A stretch of 64,000 nt of DNA from CALRQJ02 sp943370285 (lineage in GTDB: Bacteria; Bacteroidota; Bacteroidia; Chitinophagales; Chitinophagaceae). The stretch's first letter is position 1; each line of letters begins with the position of its first letter. Under the pieces are notes generated by a model. It ran no database searches. It saw only the letters and a program-made list of their open reading frames with translations, and had not been told where the DNA came from. Location of the stretch: the NCBI GenBank assembly GCA_943370285.1, contig CALRQJ020000011.1, forward strand, positions 81,925-145,924, given 5' to 3'. Shown here piece by piece: positions 46,001 through 54,536 of the stretch. A program made the translations under genes and the position numbers.

Positions 46001-46606
46001 GACAGGGCTTTAGATGATGGTGGAAGCATAAATAGTTGGACACTTAGACTTTGCTATACAAGTGGCACCTTACCCGTTAACTATCGCAGCTTTACCGCTT
46101 CAGCAAACAATAATCATATTGTTTTAAATTGGATTACAGCTAATGAATTAAATAATAAAGGTTACTATTTGCAACGCAGTATTGATGGGATAAATTACAC
46201 CAATATCACTTTTGTAAATGGTAAAGGAAACAGCGGAACAGATAATAGTTATTATCATTACGACTATACTGCTCAACCGAATGTGCTGTACTATTATCGT
46301 TTACAACAAGTTGATGTAGATGGCAGAATTAGTTACAGTAGTACCGCCCAAGCTATTATCAGTAAAAAAGAAGGTGGCATAAAAATTTATCCTAATCCTG
46401 CAACCACTAATTTGCAATTAATAGGTAATAGCGCTTATAAAAATGCCGGTGTGCAAATATTGAATAGTAAAGGACAGGTTGTACAAATCGCAACATTAAC
46501 CAATACAAATACCAATTTGAATATTGCAGGTTTGCCATCCGGAATTTATTTGTTGAAGATTACGAAAGATGGAGTAACCGAAACGCAGAAGTTTATCAAA
46601 CAATAG
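43082..46606 (+). CDS. secreted reprolysin-like metalloprotease with P domain and T9SS sorting domain
   Basis: A 1174-residue exported protein; the start at 43082 places a normal signal peptide (YTLLVAALLLATSSTICAQ) at the N-terminus. After a propeptide (residues about 25-200) comes the zinc protease domain: HEMGHQMNANH (His341, Glu342, His345, His351), then the Met-turn SIMGYAGIC. Ig-like domains, an Fn3-type domain (NSPANNATGVSTQPNLQWSA) and a proprotein-convertase P domain (DLTVRIIHPDNTSVLLIDA) follow. The protein ends in a T9SS type A sorting domain (KIYPNPATTNLQL ... LPSGIYLLKITKDG). It is probably an extracellular scavenging protease. It is divergent from the DUF1800 gene. Confidence 0.92.
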   Translation: MQKMYTLLVAALLLATSSTICAQNFWKSIPDASVAPSTKTARTVYPTSYATFSLQTAAFKQYLHAAPQRVLSIANQSGLVVQLPNPQGGLEAYELIREEIMAPELAAKYPEIETYMGRSISNPANLIRLESTPNGITAMIFAEGGKTYLIDPYSNMTASEYMVYLKSAYPKDANRNFECLFDEHQTNPTALTQNRETAGICGELRTYRTAIAASGEYTAFHGGTVSLALAAIVTSVNRLNAIFEREFSVRLNLVANNDLVIYTNAATDPFNGSAGTDINTNNSNLNTVIGSANYDFGHLYGASSLSGLAGLGVVCTTSKGRGVTGVAAPVGDPFVVDYVAHEMGHQMNANHTQYNACNNNTATAMEPGSASSIMGYAGICSPNVQNNSDDYFHAISLQEITGYMHSGSGNGCPVKTTLTNVAPSFTLTQTDKTIPKGTPFFLTMTATDANADVLTYAWEQMNGGSGQTMPPNGNNTSGPVFRSKAPTTSGTRFFPPLANVISGTSPTWEVLPQVARTLNFRGTVRDNRSGGGCSIDNNAVITVSNAGPFVVTNPNAAVTLNAFYNELITWDVAGTNAAPVNCSNVDITLSTDGGLTYPITLASNVPNTGSATIVVPNNPGLSNRIRIQAVGNIFYDISNSDFAIQTPASPDYQIWGQTQSVSACSNATAVYNIDVRSILGFSGAVSLSTVGLPMGVVANFGSTSVNAGGSTTLTLSNLSGVTPGSYNFAVNGSGTPGGRSYTFQLVVVASSLGTSTLNSPANNATGVSTQPNLQWSAVAGANYDLQVATDAGFSSIVVNQTNLTTNSFAITPALNAGNTYWWRIRPKSSCTTGSYTSAFTFTTGATTCVNFVSTDVPKTIGTAANIFVNSTVSPTGTATITDVDVLSVNITHSYVSDLTVRIIHPDNTSVLLIDANDMCTSQDNMNISFDQEGSNLYSTIPCPPTNAGTYQPKSTLTPLYGKVGGGTWTLQVNDRALDDGGSINSWTLRLCYTSGTLPVNYRSFTASANNNHIVLNWITANELNNKGYYLQRSIDGINYTNITFVNGKGNSGTDNSYYHYDYTAQPNVLYYYRLQQVDVDGRISYSSTAQAIISKKEGGIKIYPNPATTNLQLIGNSAYKNAGVQILNSKGQVVQIATLTNTNTNLNIAGLPSGIYLLKITKDGVTETQKFIKQ

Positions 46607-46626
46607 ACTGTATTCTACTAAATAAC

Positions 46627-46664
46627 AAAGCGGCTTATGAAGTATCATGAGCCGCTTTTGTTTT
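46627..46664. terminator. bidirectional intrinsic terminator
   Basis: AAAGCGGCT (46627-46635) pairs with AGCCGCTTT (46650-46658), with further pairing of ATGA and TCAT inside, followed by TGTTTT. It lies between the convergent protease and Usp genes. Confidence 0.85.
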
Positions 46665-46678
46665 GATTGAGGGTTGTT

Positions 46679-47512
46679 TTAGGGGTGCATAACAATTAAA
46701 GGAATATGACTATGAAATGCCAACTTCTTGGTTAGGCTTTTGTGAAAAATGCTTTCAAAAAAGCCATGTTTTTTAGGTACAGCAACAATCAAGTCAATAT
46801 GATGATTTTTCGCAAAAACGTTGATAGCTTCGGCGAAATCTTCTCCATTTATAAAATGGTATTGTTTCTCATAGCCTTGTAACAATGTTTCTAATGCAAC
46901 ACTTTCAAACACAGTGTCCGAAGAATAATCTTTATCGCTGTTTTCTACATGCAAAATTTGTAAACTTGCTTTTGTTGCATCCAACAAATTAGTTAAAGCA
47001 TCTACCGGTGTGGTTTCTGAAGTGTCTTTAAAATCACAAGTATATAAAACGGATTTTATCGTTTTAAAGTGAGCATCTTTTGGCACAATAATAACCGGCA
47101 CATCGGTATGCTTTGACACCGCAATAGTATTACTGCCAATTAATGTTTCTTCAATAGCACTACCGCCTGTAATTCCCATCACTATTAATCCAACATCTGC
47201 TTTCTTGCATAACTCCTCTACCCCATTTATCAATAAAGCAAATTCGGATTTGGTTTCTAATGCCACGTCATTACCGCATTGTGGCAATAAATGTTGCTTC
47301 AAATGTTCCAAACTACTTTCACTTCCTTTTTTAACTGTATCTATGTCAAGCAATTGCATAGCGGGCAGCATTGGGTCGGCCATAACAGGTGCCTGACAAG
47401 CATTATACAACAATACCGTTTTGACACCTACCTGTTTGGCGAATTGTATCGCATATTCAGCTGCATTTTTAGCTGTGACAGAAAAATCGACCGGCACTAA
47501 TATCTTTTCCAT
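46679..47512 (-). CDS. universal stress protein, two Usp domains
   Basis: A 277-residue tandem UspA protein. The first domain (MEKILVPVDFSVTAKNAAEY) keeps the ATP-binding motif in GITGGSAIEETLIGSNTIAV, close to the consensus G-x2-G-x9-G-S/T. The second domain (KSVLYTCDFKDTS onward, ending HSHIPLIVMHP) has lost the motif. Tandem Usp proteins are common in Bacteroidota and are usually induced by growth arrest or stress. It is probably monocistronic; the 158-base gap to the next gene shows no clear promoter. Confidence 0.92.
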   Translation of the reverse strand: MEKILVPVDFSVTAKNAAEYAIQFAKQVGVKTVLLYNACQAPVMADPMLPAMQLLDIDTVKKGSESSLEHLKQHLLPQCGNDVALETKSEFALLINGVEELCKKADVGLIVMGITGGSAIEETLIGSNTIAVSKHTDVPVIIVPKDAHFKTIKSVLYTCDFKDTSETTPVDALTNLLDATKASLQILHVENSDKDYSSDTVFESVALETLLQGYEKQYHFINGEDFAEAINVFAKNHHIDLIVAVPKKHGFFESIFHKSLTKKLAFHSHIPLIVMHP

Positions 47513-47670
47513 ACAACAGTATTTAATACTCTAAAGCTATTTTATTCTATTTGCTTAAAATATGACAAGCATCAGTAAATAGCAGCAATAACAACTATTT
47601 CGCTTATAAAACAGCAATAATATTCATCTAGCTGTTGTAATTTTAAATCACACATTTAATAAATGACGGT

Positions 47671-48456
47671 ATGCCAATTGCAAGTTTTGCTGCTAAGATT
47701 AAAACAATCATTGAAATTGATACAAGTGTAATTGGATTAGCCGCGGGAGGCTCATGGATTACGAATGAGCTAGATGATTTTTCTGACCTTGATCTTGTAT
47801 TAGTTACCCAACAAAAAGTGGGTGGCGATAAAGTTGCGATGCTTAATTATGCCCATCAATTTGGGACGGTACTTTCTGCATTTACAGGAGAACATGTTGG
47901 CGAACCAAGATTGTTAATCTGTTTGTACGATGAACCATTTTTACATGTTGATATCAAATTTGTAACCCTTGAAGAATTTTGTGACCGAATAGAAAATCCG
48001 GTAATTCTTTTTGATAGAGATGGACAATTACATCAAATTATTCAGCAAACTACTGCTGAATTTCCATATCCCGATTTTCAATGGATAGAAGATCGTTTTT
48101 GGGTTTGGATTCATTATGCATTATTAAAAACTGGTAGAGGAGAATTGATTGAAGCGATTGATTTTATTGGCTTTTTGAGGATGACTGTTTTTGGCCCTCT
48201 GTTTCATATAAAGAATGGTAATCTGCCAAGAGGCGTAAGAAAAGTAGAAACAATGCTTGCTGCTAATGATTTAGCCGAACTGCAAACAACTTTTGCCACT
48301 GCTGATAGAAAAAGTTTGCTTACCGCACTATCAAACTGTGTTAGTATTTATCGCAACTTAAGCAGTAGTATATTTCCATCAACCATTGTTTTACAACATA
48401 ACACTTCCGAAAAAGTAATGGCTTATTTGTTACAAATGCAAGAGCAACTTCAATAA
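47671..48456 (+). CDS. nucleotidyltransferase-domain protein
   Basis: A 261-residue protein with a polymerase-beta-like nucleotidyltransferase fold at the N-terminus. GGSWITNELDDFSDLDLVLV gives the G-S helix and the metal-binding Asp-x-Asp, and a third acid is seen in HVDIKFV. The remaining 130 residues are helical, as in aminoglycoside adenylyltransferases and relatives. The substrate is unknown; antibiotic modification is possible but not supported by context. It is flanked by divergent usp and convergent thiolase genes and followed by a terminator. Confidence 0.82.
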   Translation: MPIASFAAKIKTIIEIDTSVIGLAAGGSWITNELDDFSDLDLVLVTQQKVGGDKVAMLNYAHQFGTVLSAFTGEHVGEPRLLICLYDEPFLHVDIKFVTLEEFCDRIENPVILFDRDGQLHQIIQQTTAEFPYPDFQWIEDRFWVWIHYALLKTGRGELIEAIDFIGFLRMTVFGPLFHIKNGNLPRGVRKVETMLAANDLAELQTTFATADRKSLLTALSNCVSIYRNLSSSIFPSTIVLQHNTSEKVMAYLLQMQEQLQ

Positions 48457-48458
48457 AA

Positions 48459-48483
48459 AAGGTCAACTGTTTGAGTTGACCTT
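48459..48483. terminator. bidirectional intrinsic terminator
   Basis: AAGGTCAAC (48459-48467) pairs with GTTGACCTT (48475-48483), loop of 7 bases, with an A-run before it that becomes a T-run for the minus strand. It separates the nucleotidyltransferase and thiolase genes. Confidence 0.8.
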
Positions 48484-48505
48484 GCATAAAATGATTCTAA
48501 AAAAC

Positions 48506-49681
48506 TTATAAATTTTCTATAATACCTGCAATACCTTGCCCGCCGCCTACACAAGCCGAAACCATGGCATATTTTTTATTCAAACGCTTCATATCGTTCA
48601 ACACCTGAACAGTAAGTTTACAACCGGTACAACCTAGTGGATGACCAAGGGCAATGGCACCGCCATTAATATTTACAATATCGGGATTGAGATTCAGTTC
48701 TCTAATAACAGCCAAACTTTGAGAGGCAAATGCTTCGTTTAACTCAATCAAATCAATATCATTTAAACTCATATTAGCTTGCTGTAATACTTTTGGAATG
48801 GCTGCAACCGGACCAATACCCATAATACGAGGATGCACACCGGCACTAGCACAATTTACCAATCTGCCAATTGGCTTTAAGCCCAATTCCTTTACCATTC
48901 TTTCACTCATTACAATCACAAAAGCAGCACCATCGCTGGTTTGCGAAGCATTACCTGCTGTAACGGTTCCACCAACTGCAAAAGCAGGTTTTAATTTTGC
49001 CAAACCGTCAACTGTCGTATCTGCCCTTAAACCTTCGTCGGTATCTACCACATAACTGCGAACTGCTTTTTTGCCTTTTTCGTTCAAATAAGTTTCTTCA
49101 ACTGTTATCGGTAAAATACCGGATTTAAAATGTCCTTCTGCAATAGCTACTCCTGCTTTGCGGTGAGAATGATAAGCAAACTCATCTTGATCGGCCCTGC
49201 TCACATTAAACTCTTTGGCTACTGCTTCGGCAGTTAATCCCATGCTTAAATAATAATCAGGTTCGTCTTTTGCAATGCTATAAGATGGCACTGTTTTCCA
49301 ACCTGCAGTAGGCACTAAACTCATACTTTCTGTACCACCCGCAATGATACACTCGGCCATACCGGTTCTGATTTTAGCAGTTGCCATTGCAATACTTTCC
49401 AATCCACTAGCACAATATCTATTGATAGTAATTCCCGGCACTTCAATTCCCATCGCTTTTGCAGCAATGATTCTACCAAATTGCAACCCTTGCTCGGCTT
49501 CGGGCACTGCATTTCCAACAATCACATCATCCACTCTTTTATAATCGAGTTGTGGTACAGCTGCCATTAAACCTTTAATCACTTCAACGGCCAAATCATC
49601 AGGTCTAAAAAAACGAAATCCGCCTTTTTTACTTTTGGCAACTGCCGTACGAAATCCGGCTACGATATATGCTTCCTGCAT
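48506..49681 (-). CDS. acetyl-CoA acyltransferase (thiolase)
   Basis: A 391-residue thiolase. The nucleophile Cys lies in NRYCASGLESIAMA, the general-base His in GGAIALGHPLGCTG, and the second Cys in SACVGGGQGIAGIIENL. The size and the N-terminus (MQEAYIVAGFRTAVAKSKKG) fit degradative 3-ketoacyl-CoA thiolases (FadA type) of Bacteroidota, although an acetoacetyl-CoA thiolase cannot be excluded. The FadB-like partner is not adjacent. A well-spaced promoter precedes it. Confidence 0.93.
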   Translation of the reverse strand: MQEAYIVAGFRTAVAKSKKGGFRFFRPDDLAVEVIKGLMAAVPQLDYKRVDDVIVGNAVPEAEQGLQFGRIIAAKAMGIEVPGITINRYCASGLESIAMATAKIRTGMAECIIAGGTESMSLVPTAGWKTVPSYSIAKDEPDYYLSMGLTAEAVAKEFNVSRADQDEFAYHSHRKAGVAIAEGHFKSGILPITVEETYLNEKGKKAVRSYVVDTDEGLRADTTVDGLAKLKPAFAVGGTVTAGNASQTSDGAAFVIVMSERMVKELGLKPIGRLVNCASAGVHPRIMGIGPVAAIPKVLQQANMSLNDIDLIELNEAFASQSLAVIRELNLNPDIVNINGGAIALGHPLGCTGCKLTVQVLNDMKRLNKKYAMVSACVGGGQGIAGIIENL

Positions 49682-49702
49682 AAAAAATCTGTTTTAGGTC
49701 TT

Positions 49703-49730
49703 CAAAAATAAGAAAAAGTTGTTTATGCAA
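49703..49730 (-). promoter_or_regulatory. promoter of the thiolase gene (TTG-N17-TATTTTTG)
   Basis: On the minus strand TTG (49730-49728) and TATTTTTG (49710-49703) are 17 bases apart, and the ATG follows 21 bases later. Confidence 0.55.
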
Positions 49731-49799
49731 CTAAATTTATAGCACCTCTTTTTGAGCCTGAAAATGATATTTTTCGATCAAAAGCAGGTTCTTTGCGCC

Positions 49800-50834
49800 A
49801 TGTATCCGCTAATTCGTTCGTTTCTATTCAACTTTTCGCCAGAAGGAGTACATTATTTTAGTATGAATGCCCTTAAAATGGCTTGCCAAGTTGGGTTTAT
49901 CAAAAAGAGTATCGAAAGTCAATTTTGCATCAATCACCCCAGCCTACATACATCATTATTTGGTATATCCTTTACCAATCCGGTTGGCTTGGGTGCAGGA
50001 TTTGATAAAAACGCATTGTACTTGAATGAGTTAGAAGCATTGGGTTTTGGTTTTGTAGAAATTGGAACAGTAACACCAAAACCTCAAGCCGGAAATGATA
50101 AGCCTCGTTTATTTCGCCTACCAGAGGATAAGGCATTGATTAACCGAATGGGTTTTAATAATGATGGTGTGCATTTGGTTCGAAAAAGATTAGAAGAAAG
50201 AAAAAGCACCGTTCATTCAAAGCTGATTGTTGGTGGAAATATTGGCAAGAATAAAGTAACAGCCAATGAAAATGCATGGAAAGATTATGAGATTTGCTTT
50301 AATGAATTATTTGATGTGGTAGATTATTTTGTTGTGAATGTTAGTAGTCCAAATACACCGGGACTAAGAGAATTACAAGAAAAGAAATCCTTGCATACCA
50401 TTCTATCGCATTTACAACATGTTAACCACGGAAAGCAAAAGCCTAAACCTTTGCTATTAAAAATTGCACCTGATTTAACCAACGAGCAATTAGATGATAT
50501 CATAGAATTAGCCATCACCATTCCATTGGCTGGAATTGTGGCAACCAACACTACCATTAGTAGGCAAAACTTGATTACTTCGGCCGAAACAATTGCTGCA
50601 ATTGGTGCAGGCGGTCTTAGCGGAAAACCGGTAGCGCAAAGAAGTACAGACGTAGTTCAATATTTACACCAACAATTGAGCGGCAATATACCCATTATTG
50701 CAAGTGGTGGAATTTTTACCGGTAAAGATGCAACAACAAAATTTGAAGCTGGGGCTTCTTTAGTACAAGTATGGACGGGTTTTGTGTATGAAGGGCCATC
50801 AATCGTAAAAAATATTTGTAAGGAACTGATTTAA
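49800..50834 (+). CDS. pyrD: dihydroorotate dehydrogenase (quinone), class 2
   Basis: A 344-residue membrane-associated flavoprotein of pyrimidine synthesis. The N-terminal helix (MYPLIRSFLFNFSPEGVHYF) is the class 2 membrane-binding part. The FMN/substrate core shows NPVGLGAGFDKNA, NRMGFNNDG, NVSSPNTPGLREL with the class 2 catalytic Ser, and GGIFTGKDATTKFEAGASLV. The start is placed at 49800 because the open frame upstream (to 49752) precedes the family N-terminus by 16 unrelated residues. It uses menaquinone as acceptor, by family knowledge. Confidence 0.95.
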   Translation: MYPLIRSFLFNFSPEGVHYFSMNALKMACQVGFIKKSIESQFCINHPSLHTSLFGISFTNPVGLGAGFDKNALYLNELEALGFGFVEIGTVTPKPQAGNDKPRLFRLPEDKALINRMGFNNDGVHLVRKRLEERKSTVHSKLIVGGNIGKNKVTANENAWKDYEICFNELFDVVDYFVVNVSSPNTPGLRELQEKKSLHTILSHLQHVNHGKQKPKPLLLKIAPDLTNEQLDDIIELAITIPLAGIVATNTTISRQNLITSAETIAAIGAGGLSGKPVAQRSTDVVQYLHQQLSGNIPIIASGGIFTGKDATTKFEAGASLVQVWTGFVYEGPSIVKNICKELI

Positions 50835-50885
50835 GTTGCTACTAACGATGGCACAAAACATAACGCAATATTTAATTTACAAAAC

Positions 50886-50893
50886 TATATTTG
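50886..50893 (+). promoter_or_regulatory. -7 promoter element of the TerC gene (TATATTTG)
   Basis: TATATTTG fits TAnnTTTG and ends 20 bases before the ATG at 50914. Confidence 0.55.
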
Positions 50894-50913
50894 ACGCATA
50901 AAAAAATCAATTC

Positions 50914-51714
50914 ATGGAACATCTGTTTACGAGTGAAAGTATTATCAGTTTTATTGTTTTAGTTATTCTAGAAATTGTTTTGGGAATAGATAATGTGATT
51001 TTCGTTTCCATTATCATGAATCGTTTACCAAAGGCTTTACAACCAAAAGCTAGATTATCTTGGATGGTTACAGGAATTTCGGTTCGAGTTTTTTTATTGT
51101 TTGGCTTGAGTTGGTTATTGCAACAAAAAGGGAAAGCACTATTTACACTTTGGGGTAAAGGATTTGATATTGCCAGTTTGGTAATGCTTGTGGGTGGTTT
51201 GTTTTTGATTTATAAAACCGTAATGGAGATTCATCACAAACTGGAAGGAGAACAAGAACAAGGATATGGTAAAAAAGAAAAGACCATCACTTTTGGACAA
51301 GCCATTGTTCAAATTATGCTGATTGACATGGTATTTAGTTTCGATAGTATAATTACCGCAGGTGGTACGGCAAAACATATCGAAATTATGATAGCTGCTG
51401 TAGTTGTGGCTATGGCGGTGATGTTTTTATTCAGCTCCAACATCGCCAATTTCATTCACAAACATCCTACGATTAAAATGTTAGCGTTGTCTTTTTTGGT
51501 GATGATTGGTTTAACACTTTTGGTAGAAGGATGGGATCATCACCAAGCAGAACAATTACATCTTAAAAACTACGTGTACTTTGCCATGGCATTTTCTTTC
51601 TTGGTAGAAATGTTAAATATGAAAATGCGTAAGAAAACAACTAAGCCGGTTGAATTAAGAGAGCCGGTATTAAGAGAAACAATAGAAGTACCTGCAGGGG
51701 ATATGGCCAAATAA
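50914..51714 (+). CDS. TerC family integral membrane protein
   Basis: A 266-residue protein with about seven transmembrane helices. The TerC signatures are VLEIVLGIDNVIFVSIIMNR in helix 1 and IMLIDMVFSFDSIITAGG in helix 4, each with membrane-embedded acidic residues thought to bind metal ions. Family members are implicated in manganese export and tellurite resistance. No ter operon surrounds it, so a metal-export role (Alx/MeeF-like) is the more likely one. It ends 4 bases from the convergent rsmE. Confidence 0.9.
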   Translation: MEHLFTSESIISFIVLVILEIVLGIDNVIFVSIIMNRLPKALQPKARLSWMVTGISVRVFLLFGLSWLLQQKGKALFTLWGKGFDIASLVMLVGGLFLIYKTVMEIHHKLEGEQEQGYGKKEKTITFGQAIVQIMLIDMVFSFDSIITAGGTAKHIEIMIAAVVVAMAVMFLFSSNIANFIHKHPTIKMLALSFLVMIGLTLLVEGWDHHQAEQLHLKNYVYFAMAFSFLVEMLNMKMRKKTTKPVELREPVLRETIEVPAGDMAK

Positions 51715-51718
51715 TGAA

Positions 51719-52420
51719 TTACTGCATACACAATAAAGTAGCTGCCGCAACTGCGGCAGTTTCTGTTCTAAGTCTAGTATTACCAAGCATTACCGGCTGA
51801 AATTGGTTGGCTAAAGCCAATTCAATTTCCTTAGGAGAAAAATCTCCCTCTGGCCCAATGAGTATTTGACAATGATTGCTGATGCTGATGGAACGAAGTG
51901 GTGTTTTGGTATCTTCTTCGCAATGAGCAATTAGTTTTTGTTGATAAGTAGATTGCATGATGCATTTTTCAGCTGAGACCGGTTGATGCAATGTAGGCAA
52001 AAAACTTTGCTGACTTTGTAACATGGCAGCGATTATTATGCCATTCATTCTATCAAAACGAAAATGTTGTCGTTCAGTTCTATCGCACAATAGCGGAATA
52101 ATTTCTGTCACCCCTAACTCAGTAGCTTTTTCTAACATCCATTCAAATCTACTGGCATTTTTCAATAGGGATACGGCTAATGACACTTGTTTTAATGGTG
52201 ATGAGAACTGTTTTTCATCGATGATGGTAACGATAGATTGTTTCTTGCTTATTGCATGTAAAGCTGCCGTAAGTAGTAATCCTTTTCCATTCGTTAATTG
52301 TAACCGTTCACCTTCTTTCATTCGCAATACTTGCACACAATGATGATGGGTTTCTTCACTTAACGTAAAATTGCTTGTGATAGCAGTTAGACTAGGTTCA
52401 TAAAAATAGGGAAGTGCCAT
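51719..52420 (-). CDS. rsmE: 16S rRNA (uracil(1498)-N(3))-methyltransferase
   Basis: A 233-residue SPOUT methyltransferase. The N-terminal PUA-like part (HHHCVQVLRMKEGERLQLTN) binds the ribosome. The trefoil-knot core carries EWMLEKATELGVTEIIPLLC-type helices, the SAM-binding LIGPEGDFSPKEIELA and the C-terminal LGNTRLRTETAAVAA. It methylates U1498 of 16S rRNA as a dimer. A L,D-transpeptidase gene ends 35 bases upstream on the same strand and may share the transcript. Confidence 0.95.
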   Translation of the reverse strand: MALPYFYEPSLTAITSNFTLSEETHHHCVQVLRMKEGERLQLTNGKGLLLTAALHAISKKQSIVTIIDEKQFSSPLKQVSLAVSLLKNASRFEWMLEKATELGVTEIIPLLCDRTERQHFRFDRMNGIIIAAMLQSQQSFLPTLHQPVSAEKCIMQSTYQQKLIAHCEEDTKTPLRSISISNHCQILIGPEGDFSPKEIELALANQFQPVMLGNTRLRTETAAVAAATLLCMQ

Positions 52421-52455
52421 TGTGCAAATATCAGTGAAACAATTTATCGAAAGTA

Positions 52456-52977
52456 TTACTCTCTAATAATAACCTTTGCACCTGCAGGCAGCACTTTAAA
52501 CAACTCATCTAAATGTTCATTCTTCATGCTGATACAGCCTAAAGTCCAGTTGCGGTATTGATCAATCATATAATCATCATGTGGCCATGTACCATGAATA
52601 GCAATACTGCCGCCAATCTTGGCATTGGCCGGAATTATTCCTGCGGCTTTACGTTGATTGAATTTGACATAACTCTCTTTGGTTGGATAATCCAACATCA
52701 TGATCTTATTCCATTTATCATGCTTTCTTTTTGTAGTGATAGCGAAAGTTCCTTCAGGTGTTTTTCTATCACCCTGCATCATCTTATCGCCTAAGTCATC
52801 ACTGCCAAAAACTACAGGATAAGCAATAATCCAATCATCATCTTTATACACTATAAGTTCGTATTCACTTTTGTCAATCACCAAGTAAAAGTTATGCTTA
52901 CTATTACTATTGGCGTAAAAAGAGGTAGAAATGACAAATAAAAAAAAGATAATGATGGTGGTGCCGAATCTTTGCAT
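52456..52977 (-). CDS. L,D-transpeptidase family protein (YkuD domain)
   Basis: A 173-residue exported protein (signal peptide to about residue 23). The YkuD core shows YELIVYKDDDWIIAYPVVFG, TPEGTFAIT and the catalytic motif with IHGTW and NWTLGCISM. The position before GC is Thr-Leu rather than the common Ser-x. Its size and family suggest a YafK-like peptidoglycan or lipoprotein-crosslink hydrolase/transpeptidase acting in the periplasm. Which of these it does is not decidable here. Confidence 0.88.
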   Translation of the reverse strand: MQRFGTTIIIFFLFVISTSFYANSNSKHNFYLVIDKSEYELIVYKDDDWIIAYPVVFGSDDLGDKMMQGDRKTPEGTFAITTKRKHDKWNKIMMLDYPTKESYVKFNQRKAAGIIPANAKIGGSIAIHGTWPHDDYMIDQYRNWTLGCISMKNEHLDELFKVLPAGAKVIIRE

Positions 52978-53069
52978 ACACTAGGGGATTTAGTTTTCTG
53001 AGATGGGAAACTACCCGAAAGGCTTAATAATAAAATGTTGTTTCACAAAACTTTAAAGTTTAGGCATAA

Positions 53070-53096
53070 AAAAAGCGGCACTGCTGTACCGCTTTG
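53070..53096 (-). terminator. intrinsic terminator of the DUF4332 gene
   Basis: AAAGCGG (53072-53078) pairs with CCGCTTT (53089-53095). On the minus strand a T7 run follows the stem. It lies 26 bases past the stop. Confidence 0.8.
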
Positions 53097-53121
53097 TATT
53101 CTAATAAGCTCAAGTCAAAAT

Positions 53122-53529
53122 TTAGTACGTAAGTTTAGGCTCTAATAACTTCGCTTGATCAATCATGTGTTGTAACATTTCTGCCGAAGGCACTTTACCT
53201 GCAATACCCAACCTATCATTTGTTTCTAGCAATTTCACATGTAAATTTTCAGCATTTCGTTGTGCAAATTCTTTTACAGTATCTACACCGGCTGCTTCTA
53301 ATAACTCGGCAAACTGTGCAGCTACACCATTTATGCGGAATAGATCGGCATGATTTACCCAAGTTAAAATCAAACTTTCGGGAATACCTGTTAACTCAGC
53401 AATATGGTGACGACCTTTTTTGGTAGCGCCATGTTCTAACAACTCACCCGTTGTTGTAATACCTCTTTCTCTCAATTTACGACCGTAGGTTTCGCCTATA
53501 CCTTCAATTTCTTCTATTTTATAACTCAT
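53122..53529 (-). CDS. DUF4332 (helix-hairpin-helix) protein
   Basis: A 135-residue cytoplasmic protein made of helix-hairpin-helix units. The first is IEEIEGIGETYGRKLRERGI and the second HADLFRINGVAAQFAELLEA, the usual DUF4332 arrangement. Such folds bind DNA or act as protein scaffolds; this family has no assigned role. It is preceded and followed by terminators, hence monocistronic. Confidence 0.85.
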   Translation of the reverse strand: MSYKIEEIEGIGETYGRKLRERGITTTGELLEHGATKKGRHHIAELTGIPESLILTWVNHADLFRINGVAAQFAELLEAAGVDTVKEFAQRNAENLHVKLLETNDRLGIAGKVPSAEMLQHMIDQAKLLEPKLTY

Positions 53530-53582
53530 AACTAATCTTTAAGGGCTCAAAAATAGTTGATTTCGGCAATTATGAAACAACA

Positions 53583-53610
53583 AAAAACACCGCTTAGAAA
53601 AGCAGTGTTT
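53583..53610 (-). terminator. intrinsic terminator of the sigma / anti-sigma / barrel operon
   Basis: AAACAC-CGCT (53585-53594) pairs with AGCA-GTGTTT (53601-53610). On the minus strand GTGTTTTTTG follows, a short T-run. It lies 36 bases past the end of the barrel gene. Confidence 0.75.
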
Positions 53611-53645
53611 ATATATAATGCACATGAGAAAAAATAACAAATGAA

Positions 53646-54521
53646 TTACCAATTGCTAAAACGAACACCAAAACTATAAGGATGTTGTTTCAACCCATTT
53701 TCATGCATGGGATTTACGCTATAAGAACCAAATAAACGCACCGGACCGAGACCTAACTCACCGATATATGCCAAACGGAATTTTTCTAAATCAAAATCGC
53801 CTTGGTTTTTGCGTTTCCCTCTTTCGTCACTAATTTGTTTATTGCGACTATTCATCAAGTAACCGGCACTTACACCTGCACTAATACTTAAGCCATTCTT
53901 TTTACCCGGCGTTGTATTTATGTTAATCATGAATGGCACAGTAAGATAACTTGCGTATAATTTATTCTTCGAAAAATCTACCGAATCTCTAAAAATATAA
54001 GAGGTTGGTTTATTATTATAGCTGATATTATTTTCATATCGATAGTTAAACATTTCTAAACCTAAACCATATTTTAAATTCAATACGCCTTTACTAACAT
54101 TTAGCTTTTGCATGAAAAACCATAAGTTAACATTGGTTGACTTGGTTGTTCTCAACTTTAAATCATTGGCTGTAAATGCAGCTTCGCCTGGTCTAATTGT
54201 TTTTAAATAGCTATTCGCATCTGCAGAACCATAAACGGTCTTATCATCAAAATTGGCAAAACCAATATCCATTATCCACCAGTTGGTTGAAATATGAGAT
54301 GGCTTCTTTTTCTTTTTGTCTTTTCCATTATCGTATTTGATGTTAACCAAGTCATCTGTACTTGAACTGATAGAGATTGATTTCTTGGGCTGATTTTTCT
54401 TAACGATAACATAGTTTCCAACCTTAATGGTATCTGGTTCAGCTTTTGATGTGCTGTCTTTTTGGGCAAATGTTTGGCCCATTGCCACTAAGGCAATACA
54501 TGTGGTAATAATTCTTTTCAT
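53646..54521 (-). CDS. outer-membrane beta-barrel protein (PorT-like), last gene of an ECF sigma operon
   Basis: A 291-residue exported protein (signal peptide MKRIITTCIALVAMGQTFAQ). A short Lys/Ser-rich periplasmic stretch (to residue 70) precedes alternating polar/hydrophobic strands such as NLWFFMQKLNVSKGVLNLKY and YASYLTVPFMINI, ending in a terminal aromatic strand (YSFGVRFSNW), as expected for a small barrel. No named family is certain. It lies 15 bases after the anti-sigma-like gene and is probably part of the sigma regulon, perhaps an envelope-stress sensor or target. Confidence 0.78.
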   Translation of the reverse strand: MKRIITTCIALVAMGQTFAQKDSTSKAEPDTIKVGNYVIVKKNQPKKSISISSSTDDLVNIKYDNGKDKKKKKPSHISTNWWIMDIGFANFDDKTVYGSADANSYLKTIRPGEAAFTANDLKLRTTKSTNVNLWFFMQKLNVSKGVLNLKYGLGLEMFNYRYENNISYNNKPTSYIFRDSVDFSKNKLYASYLTVPFMININTTPGKKNGLSISAGVSAGYLMNSRNKQISDERGKRKNQGDFDLEKFRLAYIGELGLGPVRLFGSYSVNPMHENGLKQHPYSFGVRFSNW

Positions 54522-54536
54522 AATTGTTGATTTTTT